Source: Oscillospiraceae bacterium (GTDB lineage Bacteria > Bacillota > Clostridia > Oscillospirales > WRJC01). Taken from it: a stretch of DNA of 39,208 nucleotides. The notes beneath the pieces are model-generated. The model saw only the letters and a list, made by a program, of their open reading frames with translations. It was not told the origin of the DNA and made no database searches. This document shows positions 9,704 to 17,403 of this stretch, in pieces. Position numbers and translations under genes: made by a program. Position 1 is the stretch's first letter. The number at the start of each line of letters is the position of its first letter. The DNA lies in the NCBI GenBank assembly GCA_009780985.1, contig WQYZ01000019.1, positions 1 through 39,208 of the forward strand. Reading direction: 5' to 3'.

Positions 9704-11224
9704 ATGAAAAAAGCAAAAATTATCGCTCTGTTTTTGACAGTTTCTATGATTTCTATGATGATTTTGAGCTGCGGAGGAGGAAACAGTTCCAAAACTTCCG
9801 ATACGACTGCCCCCAGCGGCGGGACGGCTGTCAATACTGACGCCAGCGACCAAACCACCACAGATTCCGGAAATTCGATAGAACCCAAACCAACATACGA
9901 CTTGCCGGTAAAAGATTTAAACGGATACAATTTCAGGGTTATTTCAAGAGGTCCGACCGTACAGCATTGGAATAACATCGATATAAGCGCAGAAGCTGAA
10001 AACGGCGATCCGATTAACGACGCCGTCTTTCAAAGAAACAAGACAGTCGAGGACGAATATAACATAACCATCACAAATATCCCCGACGGCGACGTTTACA
10101 CCAAAGCAAACAAATCAATAAAAGCCGGAAGCGACGATTATGATTTAATAGCGACCGGATTAAGCCAGGGTCAGCAAAATCTTGCGCCGCAGGGCGAGCT
10201 TGTAGACCTGAAGAACCTGCCTTACGTAGATTTGACAAAGGCGTGGTGGGACCAGCAAGCCGCTCAGCAGCTCTCGATGAACAATAAACTTTTCACCACG
10301 TCATGCGACTTGACAATACGCGACAAAGACGCGACTATAATAATGATGTTCAATAAGCAGTTAATACAGGACAACGGGCTTGAAGATCCTTATCAGCTTG
10401 TCGCATCGGGTAAATGGACGCTTGACAAAATGGAAACTATGATGAAAGCGGCTTCCAAGGATTTAAACGGCGACGGTGTTATAAACGACGTGGACCAACT
10501 CGGACTTTTAACACAGCAAAAACACAGCGAATATTTATTTAACGGAACCGGGGAATATATAAGTAAAGTAAATGCGGACGACATGCCTGAAATAACTTTA
10601 TATAACGACAGATCTGTAAGCGTCTGCGATAAAATACAGGAAATAATGAGCAACAAAAATATTGCTCTCTGCGCCGACGAATACGGAAGTAAATACGCCG
10701 ACGTCTGGGACGGATTCCAGGTTCCCATGTTCGCTGACGGACGCGCTTTATTCTATCATGCCGGAATGAACAGGGTAACTCTTTTAAGAACAATGGCGAC
10801 GGATTTCGGTATAATTCCTCCTCCAAAATTTGACGAAAATCAGGCGAACTATTACGTGGCTGTGGACGCATACTGCACAACTGCAATAAGCGTTCCCATA
10901 ACTGTGCCGGACCCCGAGACCACCGGACTAATACTTGAAGCTCTCACATATGAAAGCAGATATACTCTCCTGCCCGCGTATTACGACATAAACCTTAAAA
11001 CAAAATTCGCGCGCGACGACGAGTCAAAGGCAATGATAGACCTAATTCTTGCAAACCGTTTGTATGATTTGGACGATATGTACGGCTGGGGAAGCGTCAC
11101 CTCATTTTTTACCGATATGTCAGCAGGCAAAGCAGTTTCTTTAGCGACATACTGGGATAAAAATTCTGCAAAAATTCAGACCGCAATGCAAAAAACATTG
11201 GATAAGATAAATCAGTTGCCGTAA
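9704..11224 (+). CDS. Extracellular solute-binding lipoprotein (family 1-like, probably for a sugar)
   Basis: A 506-residue lipoprotein. Residues 1-22 are a lipoprotein signal and ILSC gives the lipobox with Cys23 as the lipidated residue. A Gly/Ser/Thr-rich tether (about 24-60) leads to the binding domain. Sequences such as VEDEYNITITNIPDGD, DYDLIATGLSQGQQNLAPQGELVDLKNL, FNKQLIQDNGLEDPYQL, GKWTLDKMETMMKAA and DLNGDGVINDVDQLGL are typical of ABC transporter family 1 binding proteins of Bacillota. No permease or ATPase genes lie next to it, so it must work with a transporter coded elsewhere, as multitask-ATPase sugar systems often do. The ligand cannot be told. The start follows GAGAGGA. Confidence 0.8.
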   Translation: MKKAKIIALFLTVSMISMMILSCGGGNSSKTSDTTAPSGGTAVNTDASDQTTTDSGNSIEPKPTYDLPVKDLNGYNFRVISRGPTVQHWNNIDISAEAENGDPINDAVFQRNKTVEDEYNITITNIPDGDVYTKANKSIKAGSDDYDLIATGLSQGQQNLAPQGELVDLKNLPYVDLTKAWWDQQAAQQLSMNNKLFTTSCDLTIRDKDATIIMMFNKQLIQDNGLEDPYQLVASGKWTLDKMETMMKAASKDLNGDGVINDVDQLGLLTQQKHSEYLFNGTGEYISKVNADDMPEITLYNDRSVSVCDKIQEIMSNKNIALCADEYGSKYADVWDGFQVPMFADGRALFYHAGMNRVTLLRTMATDFGIIPPPKFDENQANYYVAVDAYCTTAISVPITVPDPETTGLILEALTYESRYTLLPAYYDINLKTKFARDDESKAMIDLILANRLYDLDDMYGWGSVTSFFTDMSAGKAVSLATYWDKNSAKIQTAMQKTLDKINQLP

Positions 11225-11271
11225 ATTTAGAATAAATATATTAACAAAATGAACGTAAAAATATAATTTGC

Positions 11272-11312
11272 AGGGGCGAACCTGCTGAACTTCGTTCAGC
11301 AGGTTCGCCCCT
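11272..11312. repeat. 41-bp perfect palindrome between convergent genes (REP/MITE-like, may act as terminator)
   Basis: Arms 11272-11290 and 11294-11312 are exact 19-bp reverse complements around a TTC loop. The arms begin AGGGGCGAACC. It is GC-rich in AT-rich surroundings and sits between the convergent lipoprotein and transketolase genes, where a strong hairpin would stop transcription from both sides. There is no good T-run, so it looks like a mobile or REP-type palindrome recruited there rather than a classical terminator. Confidence 0.65.
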
Positions 11313-11339
11313 AATATATGCGACATCGTATTCATTATA

Positions 11340-12281
11340 TTATTTTTTCAATTTTATAATCTCTTTGACTTTTTTGACAATATCCTCAGCGGTTATTTCA
11401 TATATTTTCATAAGTTCTTCGGCTTTGCCGGAACGTCCGAATTCGTCTTTTATACCGATCCTGCCGAGCAGACACGGCGAGTTTTCGCATAATACTTCCG
11501 CGACTGCACTGCCTAAACCGCCGATTATGTTGTGTTCTTCGGCTGTGATTATTGTGCCGGTTTTTGCGGCTTTTATAATTATGTCTTTGTCAATCGGTTT
11601 GATTGTATGAATATTCACAACAGCCGCGTCTATATTCTCAGACGCGAGAATCTCGCGTGCTCTGACTGCTTCGGCGACCATTATGCCGGTTGCGATAATT
11701 GATGCGTCTTTTCCCTCGCTGATTTGCACGCCTTTGCCTATTTCGAATTTATATGTGTCTTTATCGAATATGACGGGGACACCCAAACGCCCGAAACGCA
11801 TATAAACCGGACCTTTGTACAAAATTGCGGCTTCGACGGCGGCTCTCGCCTCTACTGCGTCGGCGGGGTTTATAATTACCATTCCGGGGATTGTGCGCAT
11901 TATACCTAAATCCTCGCAGCATTGATGGGTCGCGCCGTCCTCGCCGACTGTTATTCCCGCATGGGTTGCGCCTATTTTTACATTTAAGTGCGGATAGCCG
12001 ATAGCGTTTCTTATCGGTTCAAACGCTCTGCCAGCCGCAAACATTGCGAAAGCCGATGCAAATGGGATTTTTCCGGTAGTTGCGACTCCTGCCGCGGCCG
12101 CCATCATATTTCCCTCGGCAATGCCGCAGTTGATAAAACGTTCCGGGAACTTTTCCCCGAATTTTGCCGTCATTGTGGACTTTGACACATCCGCGTCAAA
12201 CACCACTATATCCTCGTACTTCGCGCCGAACTCGACGAGCGCGTTTCCGTATGCCACTCTTGTTGCAATTTTTTCTGCCAT
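11340..12281 (-). CDS. Transketolase, C-terminal subunit
   Basis: A 313-residue protein covering the pyrimidine-binding and C-terminal domains of transketolase. FINCGIAEGNMMAAAAG contains the conserved Glu that activates thiamine diphosphate; ATHAGITVGEDGATHQCCEDLGIMRTIPGM is the conserved middle segment; AEEHNIIGGLGSAVAEVL and GRSGKAEELMKIY are in the C-terminal domain. With the N-terminal subunit (14272-15099) it would move two-carbon units between ketose and aldose phosphates. Split transketolases are common in Clostridia, but the halves usually adjoin; here they lie about 2 kb apart. AGGAGG precedes the ATG. Confidence 0.93.
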   Translation of the reverse strand: MAEKIATRVAYGNALVEFGAKYEDIVVFDADVSKSTMTAKFGEKFPERFINCGIAEGNMMAAAAGVATTGKIPFASAFAMFAAGRAFEPIRNAIGYPHLNVKIGATHAGITVGEDGATHQCCEDLGIMRTIPGMVIINPADAVEARAAVEAAILYKGPVYMRFGRLGVPVIFDKDTYKFEIGKGVQISEGKDASIIATGIMVAEAVRAREILASENIDAAVVNIHTIKPIDKDIIIKAAKTGTIITAEEHNIIGGLGSAVAEVLCENSPCLLGRIGIKDEFGRSGKAEELMKIYEITAEDIVKKVKEIIKLKK

Positions 12282-12321
12282 TTTTTATATCCTCCTTTAA
12301 GGATTAGATTAAATTTTAAAT

Positions 12322-12819
12322 TTATAAAACTTCGTAATTTATTTCGTTTTTCCAATTTTCTTTTTTTAGTTCATATTCGACGCAAGTTTCATCTGTTCCC
12401 GATATTTCCTGATACGCGTCGTAAACATTCGGCTTTAAGCTGAATTTGCTTTCCGCGATATGCCTCATACTTCCGTTGTTGAAAGCGGTGTTGAAAACAA
12501 TTTTATCATAGCCAAGGCGATTAAGCAAATAATCAGAAAACATCGTTATCGCCAATGTCCCGTAACCTTTATCTTTTTCGTTTTCGTCCCGAATATATAC
12601 GCCGATTTCTGCGCCTTTATTTTCGACATCGCCGTAATGAATATCGCCGATAATCTGTCCGTCAAGTTCAATCATATATTGTGAAGTATTAGGTCCGAGT
12701 TGAGATTTCACTTTATCCAGACTAATGTTCTCGCCGCTTTCACTTCTGTATTTGTGAATATAAACTGCATCGTTTTCGTTGGCTTGACGTACTGTTAAAT
12801 TTTTATATTTAATGTTCAT
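12322..12819 (-). CDS. GNAT-family N-acetyltransferase
   Basis: A 165-residue protein with the GNAT fold: VRQANENDAVYIHKYR at the start, IGDIHYGDVENKGAEIGVYIRDENEKDKGYG as the beta4-alpha3 acetyl-CoA-binding region (a K-GYG version of the Q/RxxGxG/A motif), then AITMFSDYLLNRLGYDKIVFNTAF and SMRHIAESKFSLK. The acceptor could be an amine, an antibiotic or a protein N-terminus; sequence does not decide. Its ATG overlaps the end of the upstream gene by 11 bases, showing translational coupling, and a GGGAG site lies in the overlap. It is the last of three genes between the transketolase halves. Confidence 0.8.
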   Translation of the reverse strand: MNIKYKNLTVRQANENDAVYIHKYRSESGENISLDKVKSQLGPNTSQYMIELDGQIIGDIHYGDVENKGAEIGVYIRDENEKDKGYGTLAITMFSDYLLNRLGYDKIVFNTAFNNGSMRHIAESKFSLKPNVYDAYQEISGTDETCVEYELKKENWKNEINYEVL

Positions 12820-13870
12820 AAATGTTGCTCCCTATAATATCATTATTATCCAAGTATTTCTTAAATACGCTTAAAACTTCCATCGTACAGTTTACAGTTC
12901 TGTTATACTTGTGGCTTTTATTAGTCGAAAAATATCTCCACGCACCCCATGGATCGAAACTGACCTGTGGACCGAAATCCCACAGATTATCCTGATTTTT
13001 ATTGCGTTCAAGCCATTCTATCGCTCCGTCTAAATATCGACGCGTATTCTTGAATTGATTTATATAGTCTATCACAGGAAAATATCGCTGAGTATATTTA
13101 TCGACGAAATCCGGAGGATTTTCCGCAATTTTATCAAGCGGAATCGCCCAGAAGTACCCATGTTCATATGCGCTTTTTCCGTAATAATCGCACATAGAAT
13201 TTTCGAAGCTTTCTGAAATGTTTCTGCGTCTGCTCAACAGCAGACCGAGCGGCAATGGAATAAGCCTGTCCTCATGAGTGCCGAAAAGCTCGTGCTGGGC
13301 TTTTTTGTCGCGTTCATGGGAATACTCGCCGTTCTCAAACGCGCAGATTGCGATATAAGTCCATTGGTTATATAAATCGTCGCATAAACTGTTGTAATTA
13401 TTCGGACTGATTGCTTCAGCCATCGCCGCAACTGAACTTAAATTCCACGGAACTAAACGTTCGTTGTTGCCCGAGCTGTATTTTCTTAGCAAACTATACG
13501 ATTTATCTTTAAGAATATCCTCTAAATGTTCAAGTGCGAGAGTTAAAATATCGCTTTCGTCCTCAATCCGCAAACCTATATAAACGCACCGGGCTAATGC
13601 AGACATAGTTGTTCTGGTAAATTTTGTTTTCATTTCGGGTTTTTTATCGACAACCGAAAACAATTTCCCCCAAGTGCCGTTATAATCCTGAGTATCGCGG
13701 AGTTCGATGACAATATCGCTTTTTAAAAATCCCTTGCGCATTTTGGCAAGACTTTCGTCATGATACGGCACATCAAGAAAATCAATCATTACTTTGTATT
13801 TGACCGCCGGATATTCGCACCAGTAGCAGAAATTCTGCGCGTATTTTATAAAATTTTCCCGTGTCAGCAT
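12809..13870 (-). CDS. Hypothetical protein, possible alpha/alpha-toroid (terpenoid cyclase-like) fold
   Basis: A 353-residue soluble protein with no signal peptide. I do not recognise a named family. The C-terminal part (LDGAIEWLERNKNQDNLWDFG and the following WGAWRYF, about 285-320) resembles the QxxDGxWxxG-type repeats of prenyltransferase/squalene-cyclase toroids, and several helical blocks with conserved Trp fit that fold. The catalytic residues of those enzymes are not visible, so a function should not be assumed. GAGGT lies five bases before the ATG. It lies 12 bases after the coiled-coil gene and overlaps the acetyltransferase gene, so the three inserted genes are co-transcribed. Confidence 0.6.
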   Translation of the reverse strand: MLTRENFIKYAQNFCYWCEYPAVKYKVMIDFLDVPYHDESLAKMRKGFLKSDIVIELRDTQDYNGTWGKLFSVVDKKPEMKTKFTRTTMSALARCVYIGLRIEDESDILTLALEHLEDILKDKSYSLLRKYSSGNNERLVPWNLSSVAAMAEAISPNNYNSLCDDLYNQWTYIAICAFENGEYSHERDKKAQHELFGTHEDRLIPLPLGLLLSRRRNISESFENSMCDYYGKSAYEHGYFWAIPLDKIAENPPDFVDKYTQRYFPVIDYINQFKNTRRYLDGAIEWLERNKNQDNLWDFGPQVSFDPWGAWRYFSTNKSHKYNRTVNCTMEVLSVFKKYLDNNDIIGSNIYEH

Positions 13871-13882
13871 ATAACCTCATAA

Positions 13883-14245
13883 TTATTCTTTGTCCCTGCT
13901 TTTTGCTATTTCTCTCTGTACCAATTTTAATATAGATACAGAATCCTGAATATCTTCAATTTCGTCGGGGACATTCCATAGTTTGTCAACAAGCGTTTTA
14001 TGTCCATCTATCAAAAATCCTATACTCTTTGAAATTTCATTTTCAATAACCATATTCGTCAGAGTGACTTTATCCTCTACATTTATTAATCTATCTTCTA
14101 CATTTATTAATCTATCTTCGACATTTATTAATCTATCTTCGACACTGCTTAATCTGTCTTTAATGTTACTCATGTCACTTTTCATATTTGTCATGTCGCT
14201 TTTCATGCTTTCAAGCATTGATAAAATTTTTTCTTCGTTATTCAT
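13883..14245 (-). CDS. Short coiled-coil protein with heptad repeats
   Basis: A 120-residue soluble protein. Residues of about 5-60 form one long coiled coil, MKSDMTNMKSDMSNIKDRLS followed by three copies of the seven-residue unit VEDRLIN and a fourth partial copy. The C-terminal half (IGFLIDGHKTLVDKLWNVPD then a second helix) has no assigned fold. Similar small heptad proteins are frequent in Clostridia and have no known function; oligomer formation is likely. AGGAG precedes the ATG by eight bases. It starts 27 bases after the transketolase N-terminal subunit gene. Confidence 0.7.
   Translation of the reverse strand: MNNEEKILSMLESMKSDMTNMKSDMSNIKDRLSSVEDRLINVEDRLINVEDRLINVEDKVTLTNMVIENEISKSIGFLIDGHKTLVDKLWNVPDEIEDIQDSVSILKLVQREIAKSRDKE
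14076..14138. repeat. 21-bp tandem repeat (three copies) coding for heptads
   Basis: Three near-identical 21-bp units begin at 14076, 14097 and 14118, with a diverged fourth at 14139. Each codes for one seven-residue coiled-coil heptad of the 13883-14245 gene. Copies differ by one or two bases, which suggests recent expansion by slippage or unequal exchange. Confidence 0.85.
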
Positions 14246-14271
14246 AAAATAAACTCCTATACTTTATAAAC

Positions 14272-15099
14272 TTACGCCAGTTTATCCAGTTCTGCCATTG
14301 CCTGTTCGTATTGTTCTTTATTCGGCGCGACGCCGTGCCATTCGTATTTGTTTTCCATAAAAGATACGCCTTTGCCTTTGACTGTCCGGCAGATTATCGC
14401 CGTAGGTTTGCCTTTGCACTCTTCAGCCTGCTTTACTGCACTTTCTATTTCATCGAAATTATGTCCGTTTATATTTATGACGTTGAAGCCGAACGCCTCG
14501 TATTTTTTGTCAATCGGCGTCGGATTCATGACTTTTGTTATATCCCCGTCGATTTGCAGTCCGTTCCAGTCGATAAACAAGCATAGATTATCGAGCTTGT
14601 AATGCGCCGCAAACATCGCAGACTCCCACACCTGACCTTCTTCGAGTTCGCCGTCGCCGAGAATCGCATATACCCTGTAGCTTTTATTGAATATCTTCGC
14701 GGACTTTGCCATACCGCAAGCCGCAGACACTCCGAGCCCTAAAGAACCTGTGGTCATATCAACGCCGGGCACGCCTTTCATATCGGGATGCCCCTGAAGA
14801 TAAGACGAACTATTCCGGAATGTTTTTAAATCCTCTTTCGGGAAAAAGCCCTTTTCCGCCAGAACCGCATAAAGCGCGGGAGCCGTATGTCCTTTTGACA
14901 AAACAAACCTGTCTCTGTCCGGATTGTTCGGATTGACTTTGCTTATGTTCAGTTTTTCAAAAAACAAATAAGCTAAAATATCGGCTATAGATAACGAGCC
15001 TCCCGGATGCCCTGAATTTGCGCTGTAAACAGCGGTCAGCGCGCCTTTTCTTATTTCGTTTGCCTCATGGCTGAGAAATTGTTTTTTTTCGCCGTTCAT
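14272..15099 (-). CDS. Transketolase, N-terminal subunit
   Basis: A 275-residue protein forming the diphosphate-binding half of transketolase. GHTAPALYAVLAEKG and the thiamine diphosphate/Mg motif GDGELEEGQVWESAMFAAHY...IDWNGLQIDG (GDG then Asn) are clear, as are SGHPGGSLSIADILAYLFFE near the start and KGKGVSFMENKYEWHG near the end. It must pair with the product of 11340-12281. The ATG follows TTGGAGGATATTAA. It is the first gene of a five-gene minus-strand group with an extended -10 promoter at 15158-15166. Confidence 0.93.
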   Translation of the reverse strand: MNGEKKQFLSHEANEIRKGALTAVYSANSGHPGGSLSIADILAYLFFEKLNISKVNPNNPDRDRFVLSKGHTAPALYAVLAEKGFFPKEDLKTFRNSSSYLQGHPDMKGVPGVDMTTGSLGLGVSAACGMAKSAKIFNKSYRVYAILGDGELEEGQVWESAMFAAHYKLDNLCLFIDWNGLQIDGDITKVMNPTPIDKKYEAFGFNVININGHNFDEIESAVKQAEECKGKPTAIICRTVKGKGVSFMENKYEWHGVAPNKEQYEQAMAELDKLA

Positions 15100-15157
15100 T
15101 TAATATCCTCCAATAAAATATAAATATTTTGCAATTAATCAAATAATATTGTCTTCT

Positions 15158-15166
15158 ATTATATCA
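15158..15166 (-). promoter_or_regulatory. Extended -10 promoter for the transketolase group
   Basis: On the minus strand TGA-TATAAT forms an extended -10 (TATAAT at 158-163). The -35 region is weak, as is common with an extended -10. The leader would be about 50 nt. It shares the 307-bp divergent gap 15100-15406 with the XRE gene promoter; apart from the sites listed here I see nothing else in that gap. Confidence 0.5.
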
Positions 15167-15199
15167 TCATATTATTAAATAATAAACAGGAATTATTAT

Positions 15200-15219
15200 T
15201 TTTGAAAATATTTTCAAAA
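15200..15219. promoter_or_regulatory. 20-bp perfect palindrome in a divergent intergenic region
   Basis: TTTTGAAAATATTTTCAAAA reads the same on both strands. It lies between the transketolase and XRE promoters, about 40 bp upstream of the transketolase -10. It could be an operator for a dimeric regulator; being so AT-rich it could also be chance. Confidence 0.35.
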
Positions 15220-15231
15220 TTTTAATAACGT

Positions 15232-15246
15232 GTAAATATTGTTTAC
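15232..15246. promoter_or_regulatory. Candidate operator GTAAA-N5-TTTAC, distal copy
   Basis: GTAAATATTGTTTAC is a two-armed site upstream of the XRE gene promoter. The same GTAAA-N5-TTTAC pattern recurs at 15347-15361, 115 bp away centre to centre, close to eleven helical turns. The pair suggests autoregulation by the XRE protein with DNA looping. Confidence 0.4.
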
Positions 15247-15313
15247 CAAAATTATAAACCCGCATTTTCATATAGTACACAAAAAATTTTTATAATTTTT
15301 TTTGCTAAAATAC

Positions 15314-15342
15314 TTGACTTTTTTTTTAATTTGGTATACAAT
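15314..15342 (+). promoter_or_regulatory. Sigma-A promoter for the XRE/TPR-type regulator
   Basis: TTGACT (314-319) and TACAAT (337-342) are 17 bases apart. Transcription would start near 15349. The promoter lies inside the upstream extension of the reading frame (which is open from 15302), which argues that translation starts at 15407. Confidence 0.7.
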
Positions 15343-15346
15343 AATA

Positions 15347-15361
15347 GTAAATAATATTTAC
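15347..15361. promoter_or_regulatory. Candidate operator GTAAA-N5-TTTAC, copy at the transcription start
   Basis: GTAAATAATATTTAC, extended by one base on each side to AGTAAAT-N3-ATTTACT, lies directly over the predicted transcription start. A protein bound here would block RNA polymerase. It shares arms and spacing with the site at 15232-15246. Confidence 0.45.
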
Positions 15362-15406
15362 TTAAAAATAATAAAACCAATAAAATCAGTAAATCGGGTG
15401 ATATTT

Positions 15407-16339
15407 ATGGTAGATGCAAATAATAATAGCTTTAATAATCAAAACACTTATAACAAAATCAAAGAATTAAGTTTAGGAAAAAAAATTAAACACTTGAGAA
15501 TCGAACGGAAAATAACGCAGCAGGAACTTGTCGGGGATTTTATAACCCGGAATATGCTCAGTCAAATAGAGAACGACGCCGCGACACCGTCTATAAAAAC
15601 GTTGCAATATATAGCGGACAGCCTTAATGTGCCGTTGTCTTTTCTGATGATAAGTGGAAGCGACGACGAATATTCCGGCAATTTTGATTACGACAGTCCG
15701 GAAGCTATAAATGCAAAGTCAAAAAAAATATTTTTCGAAGGAGACTATGAAAAATACATAGCCGTAATCGAAAGCAATCCGCAGGTTGCGGCAGATTATA
15801 AAGATACAGCTATGCTTTTGGGGGTTGCGTATTTAGCGATGATGGTGAAATCTTTTTCAGACGGCGAAACGGACAAATGTTTGGAATACTATGAAAAAGT
15901 AAGACAGCGTAATTTTACAGGCAGCGATTTTGTGGAAAAGCAGATTAAAAGTCAAGCCGACCTGTATAAAATCCTGTGCCAGCCGATTATCTCGAATGCG
16001 GCGGATGTAGCAGCCGTATTGTCCGGCTCAGACTCGAATGTTGATACAAACGAAGATTATGACTTTTTAAAAGAGATAATCGACGAAAACGGGCTTTGCC
16101 GTTATAATATGCTGTCGGCATATAAATCCTTTAAAAACGGGGAGTTTCAGAAGGCTCTTGATTATCTCAAAGAAGCGGAGCATATTATAGAAAAATCCCC
16201 GCAGAACTCAAAACATCCGTACAAAGAGGAATTGTATAAACTTTTTGAATCTTGCTGCGTCAAACTCGAAGATTACAAGAACGCGCATTTATACAGCTCC
16301 AAACTTTTGGATTTATATGCGGAGACAAACAAGAAATAA
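15407..16339 (+). CDS. XRE-family regulator with TPR-like C-terminal region
   Basis: A 310-residue protein when started at ATG 15407. Residues of about 23-82 are a helix-turn-helix of the XRE/Cro type (LSLGKKIKHLRIERKITQQEL, then NMLSQIENDAATPSIKTLQYIADSLNVPLSFL). The rest is helical and TPR-like (SKKIFFEGDYEKYIAVIES, AAVLSGSDSNVD, YKSFKNGEFQKALDYLKEAEHI), as in RRNPP-type and related sensory regulators, so a small ligand or peptide may control it; that is inference. An in-frame ATG-like start at 15302 adds 35 hydrophobic residues but overlaps the promoter, so 15407 is preferred. The membrane protein gene follows after 27 bases. Confidence 0.8.
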   Translation: MVDANNNSFNNQNTYNKIKELSLGKKIKHLRIERKITQQELVGDFITRNMLSQIENDAATPSIKTLQYIADSLNVPLSFLMISGSDDEYSGNFDYDSPEAINAKSKKIFFEGDYEKYIAVIESNPQVAADYKDTAMLLGVAYLAMMVKSFSDGETDKCLEYYEKVRQRNFTGSDFVEKQIKSQADLYKILCQPIISNAADVAAVLSGSDSNVDTNEDYDFLKEIIDENGLCRYNMLSAYKSFKNGEFQKALDYLKEAEHIIEKSPQNSKHPYKEELYKLFESCCVKLEDYKNAHLYSSKLLDLYAETNKK

Positions 16340-16366
16340 ATCTTCTGTCAAGGGAGACTCGCAGTT

Positions 16367-17224
16367 ATGTTAAAATATTATAAAAATATATCAAAGAACG
16401 TATTAATCTGTTATGCTATAGCGTTAATCACATTTTTGATAATGTTCGTGCTGTCATATATTCTGCTCTATAATATTACGCCGCAGGTATTAGGTCCGGT
16501 AAACGTAGGATTGACAGCGGCGGCTGTTATAGTAGTCGGGGTCGCTTCTTATTTTACGTGCATGTTTATGAAAAATTCGGTTATATCGTCAGATAAGAAT
16601 ATATGCGCTCCCGAAAGTCTAACATCAAATCTGAAACCTATCGTATCTTTCACGCTTCTTATGGTTTTGGTGGGTTTTGGCATATCCTTGGTTGGAGGAT
16701 TAATATTCTCGGCGGCGATAGACTTATTTTCAACATTGCGGGAGGATAACTTTCAGCTATATTGCGCTGTAATAAAAATACCGCTGTTTATAGGATTTGC
16801 AGTATTTTTAGCTTTTTTGACGCGATATGCCGGTTTAGGGGATACTGCGGGAGGAACATTCAATCCACACTTGATGTTGATTGCGTTAATTTTTGCGTTC
16901 GCGTTTATGATGCCGGTTACGGTCAGCGATAATATGTACGATAACGGTGACAACAGAGGGAATGTCGACAACAGTAATCTGTCAGCAAAAGCCGGCGCAA
17001 GCAGTCCGGGGAAAATAGTCTTTAATGTGCAAACGGTATTCAGTAAAAATACAGACTTATACAAGGACAATTCGGCGTTAGTATTGAACGAAAAATTCAA
17101 CGGCTCATGGGTGGTCGTAAACATATTGTTATCTACTGTGATTCAGATTATTTTCGCAATGTTTGCTTATAGTATGGGACGGAAAAAATATTATAAGAAA
17201 CATCCCCATTTAGCTGCAAATTAA
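16367..17224 (+). CDS. Six-helix membrane protein of unknown function
   Basis: A 285-residue integral membrane protein with about six hydrophobic segments, near residues 10-35, 42-68, 85-115, 125-150, 160-180 and 243-270. A hydrophilic, Asn/Ser-rich loop of about 60 residues lies before the last helix. I do not recognise the family. It follows the XRE regulator by 27 bases with its own GGGAGA site, so the two are probably one transcript; the regulator may answer to a signal sensed or moved by this protein. Its stop codon lies at the left edge of the composite terminator at 17226-17375. Confidence 0.65.
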   Translation: MLKYYKNISKNVLICYAIALITFLIMFVLSYILLYNITPQVLGPVNVGLTAAAVIVVGVASYFTCMFMKNSVISSDKNICAPESLTSNLKPIVSFTLLMVLVGFGISLVGGLIFSAAIDLFSTLREDNFQLYCAVIKIPLFIGFAVFLAFLTRYAGLGDTAGGTFNPHLMLIALIFAFAFMMPVTVSDNMYDNGDNRGNVDNSNLSAKAGASSPGKIVFNVQTVFSKNTDLYKDNSALVLNEKFNGSWVVVNILLSTVIQIIFAMFAYSMGRKKYYKKHPHLAAN

Positions 17225-17225
17225 T

Positions 17226-17375
17226 AAAAAAATCACTGGATCTGTCCGGAAACTGTAGGGGACGATGGTAATCGTCCCCTAAAATCACGGGCGGATTACC
17301 ATCCGTCCCTACGTAAATCGGGGTTTCCGGACACATCTACTGGATAATTAATATCTTAATATCCGGTGATTTTTT
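17226..17375. terminator. Bidirectional terminator split by an inserted palindromic element
   Basis: The left arm 17226-17241 (ending TCACTGGAT) and the right arm 17361-17375 (starting ATCCGGTGA) form a 15-bp stem with one G-U pair, with A/T runs on both outer sides. It serves the membrane protein gene and the convergent coiled-coil/discoidin gene. The loop is about 120 nt because of the element at 17242-17338. Removing 17242-17345 leaves a compact, near-perfect terminator with a loop of about 13 nt. Confidence 0.7.
17242..17338. mobile_element. 97-bp MITE-like palindromic element with 7-bp direct repeats
   Basis: ACTGGAT occurs at 17235-17241 and again at 17339-17345, on both sides of the element. 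Inside, TGTCCGGAAAC (17243-17253) and GTTTCCGGACA (17323-17333) are inverted. Within these lie TAGGGGACGAT/ATCGTCCCCTA (17256-17266, 17271-17281) and a second GGGCGGAT/ATCCGTCC hairpin (17289-17308), so the whole is an imperfect palindrome. It codes for nothing and needs a transposase in trans. The flanking repeat and the restored terminator support insertion. Confidence 0.7.
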
Positions 17376-17403
17376 ATTTGTTTACAAATAAGAAATTTAT
17401 TTA

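Noticed and set aside
14076-14138. Possible CRISPR-like repeats
   Set aside because: The 21-bp units are directly adjacent with no spacers and code for heptads.
15200-15219. Long AT-only palindrome as a proven operator
   Set aside because: Such palindromes arise by chance in AT-rich gaps; kept only as a low-confidence site.
15302-15406. N-terminal extension of the XRE/TPR regulator
   Set aside because: The promoter and an operator-like site overlap it, and the added 35 residues are hydrophobic and unlike XRE proteins.
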